A DNA stretch of 11,704 nucleotides from DAOUBF01 sp034432795 (GTDB lineage Bacteria; Chloroflexota; Anaerolineae; DSLN01). Positions 1 to 6,340 of the stretch are shown in pieces (the stretch's first letter is position 1; every line of letters begins with the position of its first letter). The DNA is taken from NCBI GenBank assembly GCA_034432795.1, contig DAOUBF010000049.1, forward strand, positions 1 through 11,704. The letters are read 5' to 3'. A model generated the notes under the pieces. That model ran no database searches. It saw only the letters and a program-made list of their open reading frames with translations, and was not told where the DNA came from. A program made the position numbers and the translations under genes.

Positions 1-170
1 AGGTCAGCCATGCGGGGGGCGGCGCGTTGGGCGGCGGCGATGGCGGCGTCCACGTCTTCGCGGCGGGCGGTGGGCAGCGTGCCGATCACCTCGCCGGTGT
101 ACTTGTTGGTGACTCCCATGAGAGGGCCACCTTCCACCCATTGACCGTCAATAAATAGCTTGTAGTCCAT
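1..170 (-). CDS. NAD(P)-dependent aldehyde dehydrogenase, N-terminal part (cut by window edge)
   Basis: This gene should oxidise an aldehyde to the acid with NAD(P)+ in the cytosol; the substrate cannot be told from this part. The 56 visible residues begin MDYKLFIDGQWVEG, followed by a VTNKYTGEVIGTLP stretch and an Ala-rich helix (DVDAAIAAAQRAAP). That is the standard N-terminus of the ALDH superfamily, with the family's first strands and the helix before the Rossmann core. The catalytic Cys and Glu lie beyond the window. The ATG at 170-168 follows a good ribosome site (AGGAGAAGGG). The start lies 23 nt inside the end of the LivF-SBP fusion gene, so the two are probably co-transcribed and coupled. 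This suggests that the imported solute, or a product of it, passes through an aldehyde, but that link is inferred from position only. Confidence 0.85.
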   Translation of the reverse strand, partial: MDYKLFIDGQWVEGGPLMGVTNKYTGEVIGTLPTARREDVDAAIAAAQRAAPRMAD

Positions 171-2031
171 GTTTCCCTTCTCCTGTATTAATCCTGGCGT
201 AGATGCGAACATTCTCAGGGGGCGGGGTGATCTCCTCGCCCTTGAAAGGCCACACTGTATCCAGGACGCGAAAGGGATAGATCGAGCTGGCCCGTGTCTC
301 GCCCCAGACTGCGCTGGCGACGCCCTGGTGATCCTCCGGGCGCAAGTAGACCGCGCCCATCGGCGCGGTCCAACGCAGGCCCTCCAACGCGGCAATCACG
401 GCCTCCGCCTCCAGCGACCCGGCGCGGCTGACGCCTTGTGCCAACAGATGCATGCCGGTGTAGGCGTTCTGTGCGTTATAGCTGGGATAGCGGCCATACT
501 GCTGGTGGAATGCCTCCACAAAGCGTTGGTTGACCGCGGGCGCGTCAGACCAGCGGAACCAGTATCGAGTGCCGACCCATAAGCCTGTCGGCATCTCATC
601 TCCCAGGGCCTCTAATACTTCCAGTGCTCCCCCCAGTTCCATATAGACCAAACATTGGTCAAATAGCCCCAGGCGCCGCCCCTGGCGCACCAGATTCACG
701 AGGTCACCGCCCCAGGACGAGACCCAGATAGCTTCTGGCTTCGCCGCGATGGCCTGGCGGATCCAGGGCGTGAAGTCGTCGCCCCCGAAAGGATGAAAGA
801 AAGCCTCTGGCATGATCTCGGCATCTGGTTTCAATTCCTGTAGGTAGCGCGAGAAGTAGGCCCACGAGGTATGACCAAAGGAGTAATCCGGGCCTAAGGT
901 GGTCCAGCGCCGGTAGCGCAGCGGGGCGACCAGACGCGCCCCGGCGCGGGCGTTTTGATGCGTTGCAATACTGCAGCGGAACACGTAAGGGTTGAGCAAT
1001 TTACCGGTAATATCGGGACTGGCAGCGTGGGTCACCATCAAGATGCGTTTCAACTCCGGTAGATACGGAATGACTGCCTCGGCCACGGCGCTACTGTCAA
1101 TACCGATGAGCAGGTCCACCTGGCGCTCATGGACTAGGCGGTGGATCGCCTCAACCGCCTCGGCCGGGGGGCCCTCGTTCTCTAACTCAATCTCAACTGG
1201 CCGGCCCAGGACGCCACCCTCTTTGTTGATCTCCGCGACGGCGAGTGCCAGGCCGAGCCGCGCAGATTCGCCATAGGCGGCGGCCGCCCCGGACAGGCTA
1301 TACAAGGCCCCGACCCGCAGCGGCTTGATCGGCGCCCCTGCCAGGGTCAGTACGGCCCGCGCCAGTCGCGCCGGGGGTGCGGGGACCTCCTCGCCGACAA
1401 TCTCGCCGCGTTCAATGGTATAGACCCGCTGAGCCAGCCGCTCAACGTGCCGATGCTCGGATTCAGCCAGGAGCACGGCCAGGCCTTCTTTCTGGAATGC
1501 CTGGATCGCCTCGCCTATCCTTTCTGCCAACGCCGGCGCCAGCCCCTCAAAGGGTTCGTCCAGCAGCAACAAGCGCGTGCTCGTCATAAGCGCGCGGGCA
1601 AGCGCCACTAGCTTCTGTTGCCCGCCGCTGAGTTGGGTGGCGCTGCGCCCGGCAAAGGCTTTGACTTCTGGTATCGCGTCGTAGATACGCGCCAGCCGCT
1701 CCTTGGCATCTGGCAGATCAATCGCCCAGGCGGGCAGAAGCAGGTTCTCTTCAACGGTCAGCGTGGGAATCAGCCGCCGGTCTTCGGGCATATAGCCGAT
1801 CCCCAGTCGGGCGCGGTCATAAGCTGGTATCCGGCACAGGTCTTGCCCATTCAGTGTGATCATTCCGGCGGCGCTAGGCATCAGTCCCATGATGCTGCGC
1901 AACGTCGTCGTCTTGCCCGCGCCGTTGCGCCCGACCAGCCCGACGATCTCGCCCGTGCCGACTTCCAGACTCACCCCGCGCAAGATGGTGATCTTCTGGA
2001 TGTTGACTCGCAGGTCGGTGATCTTGAGCAT
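148..2031 (-). CDS. livF: LivF-type ABC ATPase fused to a periplasmic-binding-protein (type 1, LivK-like) domain
   Basis: One open frame of 627 residues with two domains. Residues 1-230 are a LivF-type nucleotide-binding domain: Walker A GRNGAGKTT (34-42), E83 in the MPEDRR segment at the Q-loop position, signature LSGGQQ (134-139), Walker B LLLLDEP with catalytic E159, and AESE (189-192) at the H-switch position, where system 1 LivF has AEQN. Residues 238-627 form a complete Peripla_BP_6/LivK-like fold: VGALYSLSGAAAAYG (239-253), EINKEGGVLGRPVEI (267-281), VDLLIG..SSA (305-315), YSFGHTSW (383-390), WGGDL (440-444) and EDHQGVAS (566-573). The linker is only a few residues (about APIKP, 233-237), and no signal peptide or membrane helix is present, so the binding domain should lie in the cytosol. 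LivF proteins are normally about 235 residues. ATG 2031-2029 lies one base after the LivG stop, with a GGGTGGGG ribosome site. It acts as ATPase of system 2; the role of the second domain is unknown, and sensing is an inference. Confidence 0.9.
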   Translation of the reverse strand: MLKITDLRVNIQKITILRGVSLEVGTGEIVGLVGRNGAGKTTTLRSIMGLMPSAAGMITLNGQDLCRIPAYDRARLGIGYMPEDRRLIPTLTVEENLLLPAWAIDLPDAKERLARIYDAIPEVKAFAGRSATQLSGGQQKLVALARALMTSTRLLLLDEPFEGLAPALAERIGEAIQAFQKEGLAVLLAESEHRHVERLAQRVYTIERGEIVGEEVPAPPARLARAVLTLAGAPIKPLRVGALYSLSGAAAAYGESARLGLALAVAEINKEGGVLGRPVEIELENEGPPAEAVEAIHRLVHERQVDLLIGIDSSAVAEAVIPYLPELKRILMVTHAASPDITGKLLNPYVFRCSIATHQNARAGARLVAPLRYRRWTTLGPDYSFGHTSWAYFSRYLQELKPDAEIMPEAFFHPFGGDDFTPWIRQAIAAKPEAIWVSSWGGDLVNLVRQGRRLGLFDQCLVYMELGGALEVLEALGDEMPTGLWVGTRYWFRWSDAPAVNQRFVEAFHQQYGRYPSYNAQNAYTGMHLLAQGVSRAGSLEAEAVIAALEGLRWTAPMGAVYLRPEDHQGVASAVWGETRASSIYPFRVLDTVWPFKGEEITPPPENVRIYARINTGEGKHGLQAIY

Positions 2032-2032
2032 A

Positions 2033-2797
2033 TTAACCCCACCCTGCTACCGCGCGCCGGATCTCTGGATCGCTCAAGATCGCATCCGGCGGGCCGTCGG
2101 CGATGATCTGGCCGTTGCTAAGTACCAGTACGCGCCTAGCGTAGCGGCGCACCACTTCCATATCATGCTCGACGAATATCGTCGTAACGTGGCTTTCTTT
2201 CAACACGCGCACAAGTGTGTCCATCACGCTAAACTTTTCTTCCACGCTCACGCCACTGGTCGGCTCGTCCATGAGCAAGAGTTTCGGCCTGAGCGCGAAG
2301 GCCAGCGCGATGTCCAGCAGCTTGCGCCCGCCCTCCGGCAGTTCGCTCGCCGGGCGGACCGCTACACCATTCTGGCCGCCCAGGCCAAACTGGGCGAGGA
2401 TGTGGTAGGCTTCCTCCACCCGTCCCTTCTGCTTGAGCCTCCGCCAGAAGTCGCCACTTTGCCCGCTGGCCGTGGCGAGCGCAATGAGCACGTTTTCCAG
2501 GACGGTCAGATTGACGAAGAGTTGTGGGATTTGGAACGAGCGGCCAATGCCCAGCGCCGTGATCTGGTTCGGTGACAAGCCGATGATGTCCCGGCCCATA
2601 AAGCGCACGCGGCCCGCCTGCGGCTGGAGGTAACCGGTTACCAGGTTCAGGAAGGTGGTTTTGCCCGCGCCGTTCGGCCCAACGATGCTGACGAACTCGC
2701 CCTCGTGCACAGTCACGTTTTCGCTCTGGGCGGCAGTGATCATGCCGAAGCTCATCGTCAGGTCCTCCACCTGGAGAATGGGAGGCACTTCGCTCAT
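2033..2797 (-). CDS. livG: Branched-chain amino acid-type ABC transporter ATPase LivG, system 2
   Basis: 254-residue cytosolic ATPase expected to pair with the LivF-SBP fusion and drive the LivH/LivM permease of system 2. Walker A is GPNGAGKTT (40-48), the Q-loop is Q89 in RSFQIPQLF, Walker B is LLLMDEP with E178, and H211 in VEHD is the switch His. The signature is LPEGGRK (153-159) rather than LSGGQ, a variation of the kind seen across LivG proteins. The C-terminal section (DGPPDAILSDPEIRRAVAGWG) is the usual LivG ending. The start chosen is ATG 2797-2795: it gives an ATGA overlap with the LivM stop and has AGGGAGGG upstream. A longer reading from 2884 adds 29 Gly/Arg/Lys-rich residues that lie inside livM and do not fit the family. 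LivG members usually have about 250-260 residues. Confidence 0.93.
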   Translation of the reverse strand: MSEVPPILQVEDLTMSFGMITAAQSENVTVHEGEFVSIVGPNGAGKTTFLNLVTGYLQPQAGRVRFMGRDIIGLSPNQITALGIGRSFQIPQLFVNLTVLENVLIALATASGQSGDFWRRLKQKGRVEEAYHILAQFGLGGQNGVAVRPASELPEGGRKLLDIALAFALRPKLLLMDEPTSGVSVEEKFSVMDTLVRVLKESHVTTIFVEHDMEVVRRYARRVLVLSNGQIIADGPPDAILSDPEIRRAVAGWG

Positions 2798-3783
2798 GCC
2801 TTGGCCCTCCCTGCCGCTTGCATGCTTTCGCGCCGCTGTGTTCTTCCCCGCTGGGATGCCACCGCGCGCTCCACGAGTGTCCACAACCCACCGGGCAGAA
2901 ACAGGATGATGAGCAGCATCATGCCCCCCACAACCATTTGCCAGGCGTAGGGCGCGAACTTAAAGGCGTAGCTCTTGATGAACTCGTAGATGATCGCGCT
3001 GACAAGCGGCGCCACGACGCTGCCCGTGCCGCCCAAGAGGGCGATGAACACGAATTCCCCCGATGTCGTCCAGTAGGCCAGGTCCGGGTCAATGTGTCCC
3101 ACGTTGAGGGCGACGAGGGCGCCGCCCAGGCCGCCCAGCCCCGCCGCCAGCACATAAGTCAGATAGACGGCACGCCGGACGGAGCCGCCCAGGTAGGCAA
3201 CGCGCACCTCGTTATCGCGGATAGCACGGGCCAGGTAGCCGAGCGGCGAGTTGGCGTAGCGCTGGATCAACACCAGCATAATGGCCACACACACCAGTGT
3301 TAAGTAATACGAAGCCAGCCGTAACTGCTCCGGCTGGACCAGGCGGCCCAGGATGGTCGCGTCCTGGATGCGCATACCATCGCTACCGCCGGTGACATCA
3401 TAGGCTTTCACTAACATGCCGTAAAACGCCATAGAGACGGCCAGACTCAGCATGGCGAAGAAGATCTCGCGGTAGCGCGCGATCAAGAGGCCGACGAGCG
3501 TGGCCACAGCGAGGGCGACGACCGCGCCCAGGCCGATCAAGACGACCGCCTCGCGGATGCCTGCCAAGTTGAGCGCAAAGCCCACGGCATAGGCGCTGGC
3601 GGCGAAAAATAACCCCTGGCCGAAGGAAACCAGCCCGGCGCGCATCAAGAGCACGACGCTCAACACAGCCAGCCCCTTTGCCAACGCCAGTGTCAATAGG
3701 AAGATCACCCAGTCGGGCAGCACCAGGCCAAGCACGAGAAAGGCCGATAAGAAAAGAGAAGCGGGCCACAGGTTACGGATCAT
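2794..3783 (-). CDS. livM: Branched-chain amino acid-type ABC transporter permease LivM, system 2
   Basis: 329-residue inner-membrane permease that forms the translocation pore with LivH. It shows about 8-10 hydrophobic segments from residue 8 to about 305. The LivM hallmarks are the LMRAGLVSFGQGLFFAASAY motif near residues 46-65 (the GxxSxGQ region), the FAMLSLAVSMAFYGML segment, and the cytoplasmic coupling loop AIRDNEVRVAYLGG that contacts the ATPases. LGGTGSVVAPLVSA and the closing LPGGLWTLVE are also typical. The last 20 or so residues are a basic tail. ATG 3783-3781 overlaps the LivH stop as ATGA and has a GGAGGAGG ribosome site. The stop overlaps the livG start in the same way, so H, M and G are tightly coupled. 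The transported solute cannot be read from the sequence; the LIV label is a family name, since this family also takes urea, amides and aromatic acids. Confidence 0.93.
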   Translation of the reverse strand: MIRNLWPASLFLSAFLVLGLVLPDWVIFLLTLALAKGLAVLSVVLLMRAGLVSFGQGLFFAASAYAVGFALNLAGIREAVVLIGLGAVVALAVATLVGLLIARYREIFFAMLSLAVSMAFYGMLVKAYDVTGGSDGMRIQDATILGRLVQPEQLRLASYYLTLVCVAIMLVLIQRYANSPLGYLARAIRDNEVRVAYLGGSVRRAVYLTYVLAAGLGGLGGALVALNVGHIDPDLAYWTTSGEFVFIALLGGTGSVVAPLVSAIIYEFIKSYAFKFAPYAWQMVVGGMMLLIILFLPGGLWTLVERAVASQRGRTQRRESMQAAGRAKA

Positions 3784-4676
3784 ATCTTTCGTGCCTCCTC
3801 CAGCGCAAACAGGCCACGCGGCTTCAGCAAGAGCACGACAGCCATCACCAGGTAGATCGTGAACAGCTCGATCTCCGGAAATAGATGCACCGCCGCCGCC
3901 CGCACCAGCCCGACGATAAGCGCGCCAAGCGCAGCGCCTTCCAGGCTCCCCAGCCCGCCGATGACGACGACAGCGAAGGCCAGGACGATCACCTCAACGC
4001 CGATGCCAGGCACAACCGCGATCATCGGCGCCGTAAAGGCACCACCTAGCGCGGCCAGGACCGCGCCCAGCGTGAACGTCACGAGGAAGATGCGCGACAC
4101 GTTGATCCCCATGGCCGTGCTCATCTCCGGGTCATAGATCACAGACACAATCAACCTGCCAAAGCGGGTGCGGTTGACGAACAGCCAGAGCAGCCCACCG
4201 GCCAGGAGGGCGATGATCAGGAGCAAGAAGCTGTATCTGGCATAGGTAATGCCACCCAGGTCAATCTGCCCCAAGAGGCCATAGGGCCGGTAAGCATAGT
4301 AGGGGCTGACCCCCCAGATCAGCTTGATCGCGTCTTCCAAGATCAGGAATAGCGCATACGTCACCAGGAGTTGCAGCACCTGTTCACGCCCATATAGCCA
4401 GCGCAAAAGCCCTCGCTCAATCAGCGGGCCGCTGATCAGCCCGGCGATCACGGCCGCGACGAGCAAGAGGAGCAGACTTCCTGGCGGCCACAGCCTCCGA
4501 TCAAAGTAGGCGATCACCAGGAGAGCGCCGGTGTACGCACCCAACGCATATAGGCTGCCGTGCGCGATATTGAGGATGCGTAGCACGCCGTAGATCAGCG
4601 TCAGCCCGACCGAGATCAGGAATAGCCACGACGCAAACACTAGGCCATCGGCGAGGATGATAAGCAGCGTGTTCAT
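3780..4676 (-). CDS. livH: Branched-chain amino acid-type ABC transporter permease LivH, system 2
   Basis: 298-residue inner-membrane permease, partner of LivM. It has about eight hydrophobic segments and the LivH motif GLTLIYGVLRILNIAHGSLY (residues 24-43), in which NIAHG is the conserved part. The coupling loop is YDPEMSTAMGINVSRIF, followed by GAVLAALGGAFTAP and the VIGGLGSLEGAALGALIVG segment. It ends with KPRGLFALEEARKI, the usual LivH tail. ATG 4676-4674 has only a loose ribosome site: a GGGGG run lies about 15 nt upstream and an AGGAG more than 20 nt upstream. This is weaker than its neighbours, in keeping with lower output than the binding protein ahead of it. It is separated from SBP2 by 135 nt with strong inverted repeats, and joined to livM by an ATGA overlap. 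Confidence 0.93.
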   Translation of the reverse strand: MNTLLIILADGLVFASWLFLISVGLTLIYGVLRILNIAHGSLYALGAYTGALLVIAYFDRRLWPPGSLLLLLVAAVIAGLISGPLIERGLLRWLYGREQVLQLLVTYALFLILEDAIKLIWGVSPYYAYRPYGLLGQIDLGGITYARYSFLLLIIALLAGGLLWLFVNRTRFGRLIVSVIYDPEMSTAMGINVSRIFLVTFTLGAVLAALGGAFTAPMIAVVPGIGVEVIVLAFAVVVIGGLGSLEGAALGALIVGLVRAAAVHLFPEIELFTIYLVMAVVLLLKPRGLFALEEARKI

Positions 4677-4724
4677 CCCATAATCATATATCCCCCGTCA
4701 TCTCCTATTGCGCAGAAGATAGGG

Positions 4725-4808
4725 TGTAGAGCGTGGGGCACGGCCTTCATTTTCCGCCCGCTTCCAGCTGGAAGCGGCCCCCACATTTACATCCCACGTT
4801 CTACGCAC
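4725..4808. repeat. Nested inverted repeat between SBP2 and livH
   Basis: The 135-nt gap holds an outer inverted repeat, TAGAGCGTGGG (4727-4737) against CCCACGTTCTA (4793-4803), 11 positions with one G.U pair. The arms extend partly outward as GTG(..)TAGA against TCTACGCAC. Inside sits a perfect 20-bp palindrome, CCGCTTCCAGCTGGAAGCGG (4758-4777), which folds as an 8-bp stem with an AGCT loop. No U-run follows on either strand, so it does not look like a simple terminator. On the minus-strand transcript it lies just after the SBP2 stop and could stabilise or process the message so that the binding protein exceeds the permease. The long, nearly matching ends also resemble a small non-coding palindromic element. 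Confidence 0.65.
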
Positions 4809-4811
4809 CCG

Positions 4812-6194
4812 TCACGGGCACTTCGCGCCCTGGAAACCTCCCTTGATCCAATCCTCGCTCTTCATGCCCTGCGGCGGGTTGACGCACTCCACCGGGAATG
4901 CAACCACGTTCGTGAGCGCGACCTCGCTGGTCTCCGGATCGAAATCGCCAGTGATGCCGAAGGCGACTGGCTCGACCGCCTGATGGCCCTTGCCGAGCGC
5001 CATCTTGATCAGGCCACTAGGCGTCTGGAACTCCAAGTTCTCAAAAGCGGCGATAACCTGGTCCTCGTTCGGCCAGTTGCCGTTGTTAGCGGCAATAGCC
5101 TTCTCGTAGGCAGCTTTCACCCCAAGGAGCGCTTGCGACAGATGGTATGAAGGATAAACGGGGCGGATACCAAAGCGGTCCTTGTAGACCTTGACGAACC
5201 AATTGTTAAGTTCGCTCTCAGGTGCTAACGCGCCGTGCGGCCCACGCGCGGCGATGACGATGCCCTTCGGCACGTCCCCCCTCAGACGGGGCAGGATGGT
5301 ATCGCCGGTGGTCAACACGACCAGGCTCTGTTCGGCCAGGCCGCGCGGCACCCCCTGAATGATCAGCCCCTCCAGGTCGCCGCCCCAGAAGCTGGAGTGG
5401 ATGACCTGAGGGTTGGCTGCCTGGAGCGCCGAGATTTCCGCCGAGTACTCGCCGGCCCCCAGCTTCGGGAACTGTTCAACGCTCACCTTCACATCGGGTT
5501 TGAGCGCAAGCATGGAGTCGCGGAACGTGTTCCACGAGTCCTGGCCCCAGGCGTAGTTCTGGTTGATTCCGGCGATGCTCGTCACATCGGGCTTGACCTT
5601 GAGCACGTAGCGTGCTGCGCCGACATTGTCAATGATCTGGTGGCCGGCGGTGCGGAAGACGTACTTATAGTCCTTCTCCTCAAAGATACGGTTGGTGCCG
5701 CAGTCAAAGAGCACCATTAGCTTCTTTAACTCCTCGGCAACGGGCACGACGGCCAAGCAGTCGGCACTGGAAATATAGCCGATGACCAGGTCCACCTTCT
5801 CGTCGAGGACGAGACGGCGCAGTTCGGCTACCTGTTTGTCGGCGCCGCCGGCCTCGTCAATGTAGACAGCTCGGATGGGCACGCCGCCAATGCCGGGCTT
5901 GTCGTAGGGGGCCGGTCCCCTGCCGGCGTTGATCTGCTCAATAAGTACCTCGGCCGCATTGCGCGAGGGCACGCCGAATGGCGCAGCGGCGGCACCCGAC
6001 AGGAACGAGACGATACCGATCTTGACTTGGGCCGGAGCGCCGGGTATGGCCGGGGGTGGGTTCGTAGCTGCCGGTGCGGAGGTGGCCGGCGCCGCTCCCG
6101 GCTGTGTGCCGCAGGCGGTAACGACCAAACTCAGACTGACCACAAGCGCGACGAACCACCACGCAATCTTGGAAAACCACATCTTGTGTTGCAT
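4812..6194 (-). CDS. Lipoprotein solute-binding protein SBP2 (type 1 periplasmic-binding fold), system 2
   Basis: 460-residue extracytoplasmic receptor that should capture the solute and deliver it to LivHM of system 2. Residues 1-27 are a lipoprotein signal peptide: basic start (HKMWFSK), hydrophobic core and lipobox VTAC, with C28 as lipidation site. An Ala/Pro/Thr-rich tether runs to about residue 55. The Peripla_BP_6 domain starts at VKIGIVSFLSGAAAAPFG (57-74). Other marks are VDLVIGYISSADCLAVV (134-150), YAWGQDSW (214-221) and FWGGDL (269-274). Two Cys pairs (145/165 and 437/459) could form disulfides. ATG 6194 has a strong AAGGAG site 6 nt away. Several motifs match the binding domain fused to LivF in this operon, so both may recognise the same class of ligand. 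The nature of the ligand is not shown. Confidence 0.92.
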   Translation of the reverse strand: MQHKMWFSKIAWWFVALVVSLSLVVTACGTQPGAAPATSAPAATNPPPAIPGAPAQVKIGIVSFLSGAAAAPFGVPSRNAAEVLIEQINAGRGPAPYDKPGIGGVPIRAVYIDEAGGADKQVAELRRLVLDEKVDLVIGYISSADCLAVVPVAEELKKLMVLFDCGTNRIFEEKDYKYVFRTAGHQIIDNVGAARYVLKVKPDVTSIAGINQNYAWGQDSWNTFRDSMLALKPDVKVSVEQFPKLGAGEYSAEISALQAANPQVIHSSFWGGDLEGLIIQGVPRGLAEQSLVVLTTGDTILPRLRGDVPKGIVIAARGPHGALAPESELNNWFVKVYKDRFGIRPVYPSYHLSQALLGVKAAYEKAIAANNGNWPNEDQVIAAFENLEFQTPSGLIKMALGKGHQAVEPVAFGITGDFDPETSEVALTNVVAFPVECVNPPQGMKSEDWIKGGFQGAKCP

Positions 6195-6257
6195 GTTTCT
6201 CCTTCTTTTTTGTCATATTAAGCACAGCGAAGCAGCGAGGGCCTTCACTTGGCTGCT

Positions 6258-6315
6258 AAGAAACAAACTATTTCTTGGTTCCTGAGTGGTACGCCAGCAT
6301 CATGGGCTACTCAGG
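6258..6315 (-). promoter_or_regulatory. Two hairpins in the gap between SBP1 and SBP2
   Basis: After the SBP1 stop, the minus-strand transcript has the inverted repeat CCTGAGT/ACTCAGG (6309-6315 with 6281-6287), which can be extended by G.U and G-C pairs to about 10 bp with a 15-nt loop. A weaker A/T-rich repeat, AAGAAA/TTTCTT (6258-6263 with 6271-6276), follows. There is no clear U-tract, so termination is uncertain; partial termination or mRNA protection of SBP1 is possible. Closer to SBP2 a TTAATAT lies about 20 nt before the start codon and might be a -10 box, but no good -35 is seen. Confidence 0.35.
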
Positions 6316-6340
6316 GCGACATTTCGGTTATCTATCAAGG

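Noticed and set aside
1300..1340. Hidden signal peptide at the LivF-SBP junction (RLARAVLTLAGA)
   Set aside because: The hydrophobic stretch is only about 9 residues, is broken by Arg and has no start codon with a ribosome site nearby, so separate export of the binding domain is not supported.
1856..2575. Plus-strand frame of 239 codons
   Set aside because: It crosses the coding sequences of LivF and LivG on the other strand, has no family motifs and runs through two genes; it is a shadow of high-GC coding DNA.
2798..2884. Longer LivG of system 2 starting at 2884 (29 extra residues)
   Set aside because: The extra part lies in the livM coding sequence, is rich in Gly, Arg and Lys without family likeness, and the ATG at 2797 has a ribosome site and an ATGA overlap.
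2229..2891. Minus-strand frame of 220 codons overlapping livG
   Set aside because: It is the shifted frame of livG; the true frame carries all ATPase motifs.
4808..4818. CCCGTCACGGG palindrome at the SBP2 stop codon
   Set aside because: Five-base arms with a single-base centre are expected by chance in GC-rich DNA.
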